Position numbers and translations under genes: made by a program. Source: Alphaproteobacteria bacterium UBA6376 (GTDB lineage: Bacteria; Pseudomonadota; Alphaproteobacteria; Rs-D84). Taken from it: a stretch of DNA of 64,000 bases. The notes under the pieces were generated by a model that worked only from the letters and a program-made list of their open reading frames with translations, had not been told where the DNA came from and did not search any database. The stretch spans positions 124,001-188,000 of the forward strand of contig DJQW01000001.1 of the NCBI GenBank assembly GCA_002437665.1. Reading direction: 5' to 3'. Shown here one piece after another: positions 18,076-26,144 of the stretch (position 1 is its first letter; the number at the start of each line of letters is the position of its first letter).

Positions 18076-18345
18076 TCATAAATTATCCTTTATCCAATCA
18101 GATACACCTTTAGATAATCCCCTCCAAGCAGCAGGAACGCTTACCTTTATGACCAGGATTTTATCATTGGCGTCCAGATATTGCGCCAAGGCATCCCTTA
18201 TACTAGATGGTTGTAAATCAGATTTTACAATCCAACATGACTCTAAAACATGGCACCAAGCAGAATATGATTTTATCGATTTTATCAAGTTATCATAGTT
18301 CTGTCCCGGTTGTACTAAATCATAATTTATCATATAAAATGACAT
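18076..18345 (-). CDS. SinR-family, Cas2-like small protein
   Basis: An 89-residue protein that opens with MSFYMINYDLVQPGQNYDNL and continues WCHVLESCWIVKSDL, the pattern of the ferredoxin-fold SinR family related to Cas2 and VapD. Cas2-like members are often metal-dependent nucleases. No CRISPR repeats or cas1 are near, so a CRISPR role is unlikely. It has its own ribosome site (AAGGAAAT) and terminator, and lies in the island upstream of the R-M operon. Confidence 0.75.
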   Translation of the reverse strand: MSFYMINYDLVQPGQNYDNLIKSIKSYSAWCHVLESCWIVKSDLQPSSIRDALAQYLDANDKILVIKVSVPAAWRGLSKGVSDWIKDNL

Positions 18346-18955
18346 TTTGATTTCCTTTGGTTAAATGAGAAAAACCTTTCACACGTCATTTTTTTATGGT
18401 ATCATACCGTTGTTCGTAGACATGCACCGGTTTTTCTCGGTTTATGTTTCCCCTTGTGAATTTCCTGATGAGAAATCTCACACGGGGTGTTATGGGACGC
18501 AAAATCAATATATTGATATTTTTGCGTCCTATTTATCACATATATAGTTTTTATAATTTATTCGCAATGTATATTTTTTGACAAAAACGCACTTTTTACT
18601 TGCTTTGTTATAACCCTTAATTTCTGCTGTATTGCCAGTGTTATCCGAATCGAAAAATACGACATTTTATATACTTATCAGTATATTACGCCAGATTTTT
18701 TGTCCGAATCACCAACCACACAGACGAATCATTACTATAAAAATACTTTAATAATGTTTAACCCACATTATTTATCGTATAAAAATCTAACACGTAAGCT
18801 TTTTCCCTTGAATATTTTTATTAAAACGTTAACTTTATTTAAGCGTAAGAGAGAATGTAGGAAAACCGTGGAGTCAGAACGATTCACGAAGTTACAGTTC
18901 TCTCATGAACAAATCTTCTGCGAATCATGGCAAAACATAATACAGAGGATTTGCA
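18346..18955. other. 610-bp AT-rich non-coding stretch in the island
   Basis: No convincing gene. It holds two strong hairpins: 18450-18487 (CCCC-TGTGA-ATTTC arms around CTGATGA) and 18495-18529 (GGACGCAAAA against TTTTGCGTCC). A short dyad ATATACT-TATC-AGTATAT lies at 18669-18686 and could be an operator for the HTH genes that follow. Short open frames here have no ribosome sites and unnatural composition. Confidence 0.6.
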
Positions 18956-19186
18956 ATGCAAATTACGAACAATAAAATAGATTACATTCCAATCAACAAA
19001 CCATTTATCAGCCCCAAAGAACTTTCTAAATATATTAATATTTCGGTTGGAACATTGGCCGTATGGCGGACTAATCGTACTTATGATCTGCCGTATGTAA
19101 AAATCGGCGGACGTATTATGTACCCGGCGCAACAAGTCAATGAATGGCTGGCTACACGTTTTTGTAATTTATCAGCACAAAGGTAA
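18956..19186 (+). CDS. AlpA/excisionase-like HTH protein
   Basis: A 76-residue DNA-binding protein with a MerR/AlpA-type winged HTH: SPKELSKYINISVGTLAVWR followed by YVKIGGRIMYPAQQVNEWL. Such proteins act as excisionases or regulators in integrated elements. The ATG has an AGAGGA ribosome site. It is followed after 6 bp by a second HTH gene. Confidence 0.8.
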   Translation: MQITNNKIDYIPINKPFISPKELSKYINISVGTLAVWRTNRTYDLPYVKIGGRIMYPAQQVNEWLATRFCNLSAQR

Positions 19187-19192
19187 TAACAA

Positions 19193-19495
19193 ATGTCCAA
19201 AGCATATTCTGTGCGTGGGCTATGTTATCATATCTGTTATTCTGCTGATGAACTGGCAACGCATTTTGGCGTTCATATTCAAACTGTGCGTGAATGGACG
19301 CGCACAGGTCTGTCGCCTATTGATAATGGCAAACCCCATCTATTCTTTGGGGCGTCTGTAATACAATTTATCAACAAATTGAATGACCAGCGCAAACTAT
19401 TCGCTATATATTCAAAAAGGTATTTTCTGACGCCGGCATGCCCGTATATCGTGTTCACAGCTTTCGCCATACGATTGCACGATGGGCCGAATTAA
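19193..19495 (+). CDS. HTH protein fused to out-of-frame integrase remnant
   Basis: Residues 15-68 form a HTH domain (YSADELATHFGVHIQTVREW, then a DLIxFI-like helix ending NDQRK). After about residue 68 the sequence no longer looks like this family; the DNA there encodes the C-terminal part of a tyrosine recombinase in another frame. The gene therefore seems to have lost its own 3' end in a deletion that joined it to an integrase. The HTH part may still be functional. Confidence 0.6.
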   Translation: MSKAYSVRGLCYHICYSADELATHFGVHIQTVREWTRTGLSPIDNGKPHLFFGASVIQFINKLNDQRKLFAIYSKRYFLTPACPYIVFTAFAIRLHDGPN

Positions 19496-19635
19496 ATGGT
19501 ACGCCAGAATTTTTTAACGCCGTCAGTCAATCACTTGGACACAGCAGCCTTCAGACAACTTTTTACTGTTATGGAACTATGACACCAAGTAAAATCAGGC
19601 AAACATTGTCAATGTTACCAAGAAAATCTATTTAG
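19387..19635 (+). pseudogene. C-terminal remnant of a tyrosine recombinase
   Basis: Open from 19387, this frame encodes an integrase tail: VHSFRHTIARWAEL (the HxxR block), then SQSLGHSSLQTTFYCYG with the second His and the nucleophile Tyr region. The N-terminal DNA-binding part and the first catalytic Arg are missing and there is no proper start. It overlaps the HTH gene out of frame and its end overlaps the convergent complete integrase by 8 bp. Confidence 0.7.
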
Positions 19636-20767
19636 AGTCCAAAAATCCTAACGCTTTTTCCATTGAATTACGCACAGGTTCTGTAGATAAACGGGCATAG
19701 ATTTCTGTAGATTGCGCCGATTTATGCCCCAATGATTTACCTATAATCTGCAAACTTGAACCTGAAATTGCCTGCCATGAACCAAGTGTCCGCCTGATAT
19801 CATGAATACGCAGGTCTGTTATTCCTGCATTATTCAAAACCCGTTTCCACGCTTTTTTGGGATCAGCATAATGATTTTCCGGATTTTTTGGACTTGGAAA
19901 CACCCATTGACTGGTTCGTGGCAATTCTTGTAATAAACTCATTGCACGCCCAATCAAAGGAACAACAACTGGGTCACCATTTTTAGTATCAGGAATGCGC
20001 CAAACACCCTGAATAAAATCAATATCAGACCAACGCATAGCCAAAACATTTGATTTACGCGCACCGGTGTATAATAACATCCAAATATAACTACGCGGCA
20101 ATAATTCTTCAGCATTTACAGCATTGATAAACCTTGGCACTTCTTCCAAATGCAGAAACCTATCACGTTTTATCTCGCGATTTTTTTTAATACCATTTGT
20201 CGGATTTTGACCATTCCATCCCCACTCTATTGCCTTGTTATACATTGCGCGCAGACGTTCAAGCAACCTATTGGCTTGATAAGGGCCATTTTTTACCGTT
20301 ATTTTATCAAATAAATTTTGTATTTCTGTCTTTTGTACTTCACAAATCTTGCGATTAAACCACTGTGATAAAAATAATGGAATTTCACGTTGGTCATATT
20401 GCCATGATTTTTTATGCAATTTTGAATACCGCTCCATAAATTCACAAAATAACTTCCCTAATGTTAATTGATTACGGTATTGCCGCTTTGTATCATTTGG
20501 ATTTTCTCCGTTATTCAAGTTTTCTAAACAAGAAACTGCTTTTTTTCGCGCGGTATCAATTGTCATTGTCGGATAATGCCCCAATGTTATCCGAACAATC
20601 TTTCCATTATAACGCCGCAGCAAAACAAACGATTTAACCCCAGAATCAGTTATCCGTACAGATAATTCTGGTCGCACGGAATCATGGACAGAATACCGCC
20701 GACCAGACTGCGCTGGTAATAATGAATCTAGATATTTTTTAGTAAAATTATGATGATTACTAATCAT
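19628..20767 (-). CDS. int: Tyrosine integrase of the island
   Basis: Site-specific recombinase of the P4-type class, 379 residues. The N-terminal domain (DUF4102-like, residues 1-90) is followed by a core-binding domain and the catalytic domain with R237 (TGARKSN), H322 and R325 (HDIRR), H348 (LGHKS) and nucleophile Y357. All catalytic residues are present, so it is probably active. It should act on the 50-bp tRNA-derived repeats. It ends the RhuM-int pair reading away from attR. Confidence 0.93.
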   Translation of the reverse strand: MISNHHNFTKKYLDSLLPAQSGRRYSVHDSVRPELSVRITDSGVKSFVLLRRYNGKIVRITLGHYPTMTIDTARKKAVSCLENLNNGENPNDTKRQYRNQLTLGKLFCEFMERYSKLHKKSWQYDQREIPLFLSQWFNRKICEVQKTEIQNLFDKITVKNGPYQANRLLERLRAMYNKAIEWGWNGQNPTNGIKKNREIKRDRFLHLEEVPRFINAVNAEELLPRSYIWMLLYTGARKSNVLAMRWSDIDFIQGVWRIPDTKNGDPVVVPLIGRAMSLLQELPRTSQWVFPSPKNPENHYADPKKAWKRVLNNAGITDLRIHDIRRTLGSWQAISGSSLQIIGKSLGHKSAQSTEIYARLSTEPVRNSMEKALGFLDSK

Positions 20768-20774
20768 AAATCAA

Positions 20775-21809
20775 CTAACGGTTGTTTTTTAACATTTTTT
20801 CTAGTTCTTTAATATCTTCCAAACGTTCTTGCTCAGAATCTGATTTCTCTTCCTGCTTTATACGCAATTTGTATTTTCCGTACTCTTCACTTGCTTTTTT
20901 TAATGCTTGGACACGTGATATTTTACCGTTGTTTTCCAGAATTTCTTTTTGATTAAATGCCAGGAATTTGTCTAATTCTTGCTCCCATTCTTTCATGAAT
21001 ATAGGTTCTTCAGCTTCGGCTTTATGTTCTGCAAAATCCAAGAACATATTAATAACATATTTTAACTCTTTTAATTCTGGTTCAGTTAAATAGTTTTTAG
21101 CCCACATAATGTCACGTTTTACAATATCACCATCTGGTGCCCCATCCCATGTCTGTAAATTCATATGTGCTTTTGTGGCATCAGCACGCTTGTATATCAA
21201 TTCGGCCGATGTACTACCTGTTATTGCAAAATGCACTTTATTTTGAACCTTGGCAAAAAACATTATTGTTTGCCGTTTATCATGATTATAATCCGCAGAT
21301 AGTGCATAAATTGCCTTTAATTGTTGATATAACATTCGTTCTGACACACGAATATCTTTGATACGTTCGCGTAATTCACGAAAATATGACCTATCAAAAT
21401 CATAACCGCCCTTCAGTCTTTCATCATCCAGCGCAAATCCCTTTTGAATGTATTCATGTAAAACCTTGGTCGCCCACATACGAAATTCAGTAGCTTTTTT
21501 TGAATTAACCCTGTACCCAACAGCGATAACCACATCCAAATTATACAAAAACGGCTCTGGATTTATCGGGAAAGTACCGGTTTTCTCGTTTTTTTCCATT
21601 TTGGAAACAGCAACATCTTTTACAATTTCACCTTCTTCAAAAATATTTTTTATATGCTTACTAATAGCTGGTACTTCGACAGTAAATAAATCCGCCATTT
21701 GTTTTTGTGTCAACCATACTGTTTGGTTAAAAAAACGTGCATTAATTGCTGGCATACCATTACGATGATAAACAAACATAGAAGGTATACTTTTAACTTT
21801 ATTTGCCAT
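20775..21809 (-). CDS. RhuM-family protein
   Basis: A 344-residue protein matching the virulence RhuM family: VWLTQKQMADLF, AISKHIKNIFEEGE and VGYRVNSKKATEFRMWATKVL in the N-terminal half. These proteins are common in islands and are named after a Salmonella pathogenicity-island gene; their molecular role is unclear, with a DNA-binding start and a helical C-terminus. It ends 7 bp before int and probably shares its promoter. Confidence 0.85.
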   Translation of the reverse strand: MANKVKSIPSMFVYHRNGMPAINARFFNQTVWLTQKQMADLFTVEVPAISKHIKNIFEEGEIVKDVAVSKMEKNEKTGTFPINPEPFLYNLDVVIAVGYRVNSKKATEFRMWATKVLHEYIQKGFALDDERLKGGYDFDRSYFRELRERIKDIRVSERMLYQQLKAIYALSADYNHDKRQTIMFFAKVQNKVHFAITGSTSAELIYKRADATKAHMNLQTWDGAPDGDIVKRDIMWAKNYLTEPELKELKYVINMFLDFAEHKAEAEEPIFMKEWEQELDKFLAFNQKEILENNGKISRVQALKKASEEYGKYKLRIKQEEKSDSEQERLEDIKELEKMLKNNR

Positions 21810-21853
21810 TATAAAAACCTTTTGCTACGTATTTGCTATTCAGGGCAACACCT

Positions 21854-21893
21854 GGGCTACAAAATCCATTAAAAACGGTTAAATTGTAGCCCC
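21854..21893. repeat. Right arm-type GGGCTACA sites
   Basis: GGGCTACA at 21854-21861 and its reverse complement within AATTGTAGCCCC at 21882-21893, mirroring the two copies near attL. Confidence 0.45.
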
Positions 21894-21979
21894 AAACGTT
21901 AAAACTATTGTATTATAACACTTTGAAAAATCAAGAGAAAACTAATAAAAATTAAACATTATTAAACAATAAAAAAGCT

Positions 21980-22029
21980 GGCTCATAACCTGAAGGTCTG
22001 TGGTTCAAATCCACACTCCGCAACCAGTT
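21980..22029 (+). repeat. attR: partial tRNA-fMet copy
   Basis: 50 bp identical to 12143-12192. It lacks the 5' half of the tRNA and is not a gene; it marks the chromosomal end of the island. Confidence 0.9.
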
Positions 22030-22037
22030 AAATGAAA

Positions 22038-22067
22038 AAGCACACCCAAAAAGGTGTGCTTTTTTTA
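22038..22067 (+). terminator. Terminator beyond attR
   Basis: AAGCACACC-CAAAAA-GGTGTGCTT followed by seven T residues, probably the original terminator of tRNA-fMet before integration. Confidence 0.85.
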
Positions 22068-22155
22068 TTTAACCTGTGTTGAGAACCATCGGTTTGTAAC
22101 CCGCTGCAAAATGCATCTACTATTATTTTCCTGAACAAAAACAAAGGATTATAAC

Positions 22156-22794
22156 ATGGTTTATGCATACCTGCGCGTCAGCACCGATGCCCAAGATACC
22201 GCCAATCAACGTTTGGGTGTTGATACCAAGGCAATCAAATTGGGCCTGAACATAGACAAATACATCATTGACGACGGCGTGTCCGGTACAACAGACCCCA
22301 ACATGCGTAAATTCGGCGCACTGATAAAGAACGTAAAATTTGGCGATGTAATCATAGTTTCCGAACTTTCGCGATTTGGCCGCCGACTGTTTATGCTGTT
22401 TCGCGTGTTGGAAACCTTGCTCAACAAAGGAGTCAAAGTTTATTCGGTCAAAGACGGTTATTCATTGGACAACACATTACAGTCCAAGGTTCTGGCATTC
22501 GCATTCGGTATGGCGGCGGAAATCGAGCGCGAAATGATATCAAAACGCACCAAAGAGGCACTGGCCCGCCGCAAGGCCGATGGAAAATTCATTGGTCGCA
22601 AATCCGGTGCAAAAAACACGCGTCATAAATTGGACGGCAAAGAAAACCTGATAAAAGTAATGCTGGAATCAAATATGTCACTGCGCGACGTCGCACGCCG
22701 CCTGAACGTCAGCCCCACCACCATCAGCACATTTATCACGAACAAGTGTCCAGAACTGACCATCCCCAGTACTGGACAAAATTATACACTATAA
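22156..22794 (+). CDS. Small serine recombinase (resolvase/invertase)
   Basis: A 212-residue recombinase with catalytic S9 (YLRVST), SELSRFGR and EIEREMISKRTKEALARR, followed by a C-terminal HTH (about 165-200, MSLRDVARRLNVSPTTISTF). The layout matches resolvases and DNA invertases. A good AAAGGA ribosome site precedes the ATG. The last codons lie inside a 35-bp inverted repeat whose partner is 33 bp downstream. It probably serves inversion or resolution of the neighbouring DNA. Confidence 0.92.
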   Translation: MVYAYLRVSTDAQDTANQRLGVDTKAIKLGLNIDKYIIDDGVSGTTDPNMRKFGALIKNVKFGDVIIVSELSRFGRRLFMLFRVLETLLNKGVKVYSVKDGYSLDNTLQSKVLAFAFGMAAEIEREMISKRTKEALARRKADGKFIGRKSGAKNTRHKLDGKENLIKVMLESNMSLRDVARRLNVSPTTISTFITNKCPELTIPSTGQNYTL

Positions 22795-22849
22795 TCAGTT
22801 CAAAAACAATTTATTTTTGTCCAAATCTAGGGATGGTCAAATTTGGACA
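22747..22849. repeat. 35-bp imperfect inverted repeat after serine recombinase
   Basis: 22747-22781 and the reverse complement of 22815-22849 agree at 28 of 35 positions, sharing TGTCCA, TGACCATCCC and TGGACAAAA. Each arm is itself roughly symmetric (TGTCCA and TGGACA at its ends). It may be a crossover or operator site for the recombinase. Confidence 0.6.
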
Positions 22850-22858
22850 GTTTAATAT

Positions 22859-22882
22859 GACGCCCCGCAAAAACGGGGTGTC
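22859..22882 (+). promoter_or_regulatory. Hairpin hiding the ribosome site of the methyltransferase
   Basis: GACGCCCCG-CAAAAA-CGGGGTGTC forms a 9-bp stem (one G-U pair) only 3 bp before the ATG at 22886. The only Shine-Dalgarno-like sequence, GGGGTG, lies in its 3' arm. Confidence 0.5.
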
Positions 22883-22885
22883 AAT

Positions 22886-23956
22886 ATGGCAAACAAAAAT
22901 CTATCTGCGGCAAAACGCGCAAAAAACGATGAATTTTATACACAATATGCAGATATTCAAAAGGAAGTGAATGCATACCTGGACTACAATCCCGACGTGT
23001 TTCGCGACAAGGTTATATTATTGCCATGCGATGACCCAGAATGGAGTAATTTTACAAAATTTTTTGCCCAGAATTTTGAACGTTTCGGTATCAAAAAACT
23101 GATATCAACCAGTTATGCATGTGCCGCCAAGGGCAAAGATGCCTGTGCAGATTATTGTCCAACACTGTTTGAATATAATTCTGAAAAATTCAATAAAGAT
23201 AAAACAGAAACCCATGGAAAAATATTCACACTGACCCGCGATACAAATCATAACGGTCGCATTGATATAGACGATTTAGAATGGCAATACTTGGACGGCG
23301 ACGGTGATTTCCGCAGCGACGAGATAAAAAAACTACGCGACGCAGCCGATATCATTGTGACCAACCCGCCATTCTCGCTGTTCCGCCAGTTTCTGGGCTG
23401 GATAACAGAGGCAAACAAACAGTTTTTAATCATTGGAAATATGAACGCGATAACGTATAAAGATGTATTCCCATTGATACAAAATAATCTTATTTGGTTT
23501 GGTGAAAGTATTCATAGTGGCGACAGAAAATTTAGAGTTCCAGAATCTTACCCATTAAACGCATCTGGATTTCGTATTGATACAAACGGGGAAAAATACA
23601 TACGCGTAAAAGGGGTTCGCTGGTTCACAAACATTGAACATGGTCGCCGACACCAACCAATGCAACTGATGACCATGGCAGAGAATATAAAATTCAGCAA
23701 ACACAAAACAATCAAAGAAAATGGTTATCAAAAATACGACAACTATGATGCAATAGAAGTGCCTTATACAGACGCAATTCCCAGTGATTATACCGGAATA
23801 ATGGGTGTTCCAATCAGTTTTCTTGATAAATACTGTCCTGAACAATTTGAAATTATACAATTAGACCACTGGGGAAAACTCGGCAACCTTGATAACAAAT
23901 TAAACAATAAAAATCTTTATAGACGTATTTATATTCTTAAGAAAGGTAACGCATAA
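22886..23956 (+). CDS. EcoRI-family adenine-specific DNA methyltransferase
   Basis: A 356-residue N6-adenine methyltransferase of the M.EcoRI family (Pfam EcoRI_methylase). It shows KNDEFYTQYADIQKEV near the N-terminus, PCDDPEWSNFTKFF (cofactor region), DGDFRSDE, the catalytic NPPF at 160-163 (DIIVTNPPFSLFRQF) and IIGNMNAITYKDVFPL. A 12-residue EF-hand-like loop (DTNHNGRIDIDD, 119-130) lies before DGDFRS. The stop codon overlaps the start of the DUF262-HNH gene, so both are translated together. The recognition sequence cannot be read from the protein. Confidence 0.9.
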   Translation: MANKNLSAAKRAKNDEFYTQYADIQKEVNAYLDYNPDVFRDKVILLPCDDPEWSNFTKFFAQNFERFGIKKLISTSYACAAKGKDACADYCPTLFEYNSEKFNKDKTETHGKIFTLTRDTNHNGRIDIDDLEWQYLDGDGDFRSDEIKKLRDAADIIVTNPPFSLFRQFLGWITEANKQFLIIGNMNAITYKDVFPLIQNNLIWFGESIHSGDRKFRVPESYPLNASGFRIDTNGEKYIRVKGVRWFTNIEHGRRHQPMQLMTMAENIKFSKHKTIKENGYQKYDNYDAIEVPYTDAIPSDYTGIMGVPISFLDKYCPEQFEIIQLDHWGKLGNLDNKLNNKNLYRRIYILKKGNA

Positions 23957-25119
23957 TGAAAACAACACTCAGAACCGATATAACTATTCGCGATATTTGC
24001 GATGGATTTGTGTATAATGAATACGAGGGGCGCGGATTATTTGGCCTGTCTGGGAAACTGACAATTCAACCAGAATACCAGCGCAATTATATTTATGCCC
24101 AAGAAAACCGCGAATCTGGGGTTATTGATTCTGTTATCAAAGGTTACCCACTGGGCCTGATTTATTTTAACAAGGTTGCCGATGACAAGTTTGAGGTTTT
24201 GGACGGTCAACAACGTATAACCAGTATTGGCAGATACATTACAAATAAATTTCCAATCAAAGACCAAAATGGTATGGAACAATATTTTGATGGTCTGAAC
24301 CAACATATACAAAATCAAATACTGGACACCCGCTTGTTGATTTACGAGTGCGCTGGTACAGAAACCGAAATCAAGGAATGGTTCAAGATAATAAATATCA
24401 AAGGCATCCCATTAAATGACCAAGAATTATTAAATGCCGTATATTCTGGGCCATTTGTAACACTGGCCAAAGAAGAATTTAGCAACAGCCAAAATGCAAA
24501 TATTCAAAAATGGAGTGCATATGTTTCTGGGACGGTAAATCGTCAAGATTATCTGAAAACAGCACTAGAATGGGTCAGTAATAATAACATCAGTGATTAT
24601 ATGAGTGCGCACCGTAACGACGACAATATCACTGAATTAAAGCAATATTTTTCTGCTGTTATTGATTGGGTTTCCAGCGTGTTTCCAAACATCGAACCAG
24701 AAATGCGTGGGTTGGAATGGGGACGTTTATATGAAAAATACCACCGTCAGGCATATGATCCAAAAATCATAGAATCTAAAATCAAAGAGTTATATGCCGA
24801 CCCATATGTCAAAAATCACAAAGGTATATTTGAATACGTACTTGGCGGTTGCGTGGACACCAAATTACTGGACGTGCGTGTTTTTGACGAGGCCACAAAA
24901 CGCGCCGTATACGCAAAGCAAACACAACGTGCAGAGGAATCGCACACATCAAATTGTCCATTATGTGCACTTGGCCATGACGCAAATAAAATAAAGATAT
25001 GGAAATTGTCTGATATGGACGCCGACCACGTGACCGCTTGGTCAAAGGGTGGCGCAACAGATATAAAAAATTGCCAAATGTTATGCAAAAGTCACAACCG
25101 TGCCAAGGGTAATAAATAG
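23956..25119 (+). CDS. DUF262 and HNH nuclease domain protein
   Basis: A 387-residue protein. The N-terminal DUF262 domain shows QPEYQRNY (38-45) and DGQQR (83-87), the nucleotide-binding motif of GmrSD-type restriction factors. The C-terminus is an HNH nuclease with CPLC (334-337), DADH (355-358), KNCQMLC and the final KSHN. Fusion of these two domains is typical of modification-dependent or conventional restriction enzymes. Its overlap of 1 bp with the adenine methyltransferase suggests a restriction partner for that enzyme. Confidence 0.85.
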   Translation: MKTTLRTDITIRDICDGFVYNEYEGRGLFGLSGKLTIQPEYQRNYIYAQENRESGVIDSVIKGYPLGLIYFNKVADDKFEVLDGQQRITSIGRYITNKFPIKDQNGMEQYFDGLNQHIQNQILDTRLLIYECAGTETEIKEWFKIINIKGIPLNDQELLNAVYSGPFVTLAKEEFSNSQNANIQKWSAYVSGTVNRQDYLKTALEWVSNNNISDYMSAHRNDDNITELKQYFSAVIDWVSSVFPNIEPEMRGLEWGRLYEKYHRQAYDPKIIESKIKELYADPYVKNHKGIFEYVLGGCVDTKLLDVRVFDEATKRAVYAKQTQRAEESHTSNCPLCALGHDANKIKIWKLSDMDADHVTAWSKGGATDIKNCQMLCKSHNRAKGNK

Positions 25120-25122
25120 TTT

Positions 25123-25150
25123 TTGACACAGCAAAATAACATATTACACT
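25123..25150 (+). promoter_or_regulatory. Promoter next to start of gene at 25158
   Basis: TTGACA (25123-25128) and TACACT (25145-25150), spacer 16 bp. The ATG follows only 7 bp later and no ribosome site exists, so the mRNA may be leaderless. Confidence 0.55.
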
Positions 25151-25157
25151 TATCATC

Positions 25158-25508
25158 ATGTTATTACGTAATATTATTTTTGCGTTTGCTGTGATTTTGG
25201 CGGGCAATGCCAATGCCGCCGTATCGTGTCATGAAAATGCGCTGGGCGCGCAAAATTGCACCAACCGCGCAACCGGCGAAACCATGCATGGACGCATAGA
25301 CGCGATGGGTAATCAAAAATTTACGACAAACACCGGCAAAACCATTAAATCGCGCACCGCGGCAAACGGCACAACCGTTTACACCGATAAATCCGGTGCG
25401 CGCACCACATGCCGTAAAAACGCAATGGGCGCAACCGTTTGTCGCGACGCGTCGGGCGACAAAATTACATGCCGCACAAATGCCGTCGGTCACACAATTT
25501 GCAAATAA
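25158..25508 (+). CDS. Exported protein with CxxNAxGxxxC repeats
   Basis: A 116-residue protein with a clear signal peptide (MLLRNIIFAFAVILAGNANA, cut near residue 20). The mature part has three repeats of the form C-x2-N-A-x-G-x3-C: CHENALGAQNC, CRKNAMGATVC and CRTNAVGHTIC. The six Cys probably form disulphides in the periplasm or outside. A Thr/Gly-rich stretch separates the first repeat from the others. No family is recognised. It is downstream of, but promoter-separated from, the DUF262-HNH gene. Confidence 0.75.
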   Translation: MLLRNIIFAFAVILAGNANAAVSCHENALGAQNCTNRATGETMHGRIDAMGNQKFTTNTGKTIKSRTAANGTTVYTDKSGARTTCRKNAMGATVCRDASGDKITCRTNAVGHTICK

Positions 25509-25522
25509 ATATACGTCAGAAA

Positions 25523-26140
25523 TTATTCAAAACAGCGACGCAATGTTTCGCCCGTGTCGTTTTGGTCAACGCGCTTGTTACGTATCTCTTGGGCGGCATT
25601 GATTTTTTGCTTTATCAAAATCAAATCAGGGTGCGCCTGCAATTCTGCATTCAGTTCATCAACCGCCGCCGAAATATCAGACGAATTTTTCACAAATATC
25701 GGTGTAATCGAATCTGCGGCCGCATAGACGGACGTTTTCAGTTCGTCCGCAAAGTCATCAATCACTGACAAATACGCGCGTATGTGCCCATCTTCATGCG
25801 CCAAAATCGCATTATAAGAGCATGAATATGGGCTGTGTCGCATATCAATTTGTACCAAGAAATTACTGTACCCAACCGACGCGTTTACGGATTTTATCGC
25901 AACGCAAAAACCATCTTCGATTGATGTAATATCAGCAATAATGTCATAGTTATCGTCCAACGTCGCAATCACATTGCCGTGCAATAAATCCATTGGCCGC
26001 AGGGGTTGTACAACCTCTTTGACCCATTGCGGCGTGGTGATATTTACATTCGGGTTCAGTTTATATGCCAAGCAATCATCGGCGCGCGCCATTGTCGCAC
26101 AGCAAACGCCCAATAAAACCGCAGCACCCCGCCATAACAT
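25523..26140 (-). CDS. Exported HExxH protein downstream of virB4
   Basis: A 205-residue protein with a signal peptide (about residues 1-20, cut at ARA-DD) and the motif AILAHEDGHIRAY (HExxH at 115-119), which is the zinc-binding and catalytic signature of many metallopeptidases. A third ligand is not certain. Two Cys pairs may form disulphides. It starts 4 bp after virB4 and is in its operon, in the place where virB5/virB6 genes usually lie, so a periplasmic role linked to the secretion system, such as cell-wall or protein processing, is possible. Confidence 0.65.
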   Translation of the reverse strand: MLWRGAAVLLGVCCATMARADDCLAYKLNPNVNITTPQWVKEVVQPLRPMDLLHGNVIATLDDNYDIIADITSIEDGFCVAIKSVNASVGYSNFLVQIDMRHSPYSCSYNAILAHEDGHIRAYLSVIDDFADELKTSVYAAADSITPIFVKNSSDISAAVDELNAELQAHPDLILIKQKINAAQEIRNKRVDQNDTGETLRRCFE

Positions 26141-26144
26141 TTTG

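Noticed and set aside
18450..18487. Hammerhead ribozyme (CTGATGA followed by GAAA)
   Set aside because: The two core blocks are directly adjacent with no stem II between them, and the region folds instead as a simple long hairpin.
18076..18955. CRISPR-Cas locus
   Set aside because: The Cas2-like protein is of the SinR type; no cas1, effector or repeat-spacer array exists.
18365..18975. Plus-strand open frames in the island non-coding stretch
   Set aside because: They lack ribosome sites, cross hairpins and have composition unlike real proteins here.
21980..22029. Second tRNA-fMet gene
   Set aside because: Only the 3' part from the anticodon stem is present; it is the attR duplicate.
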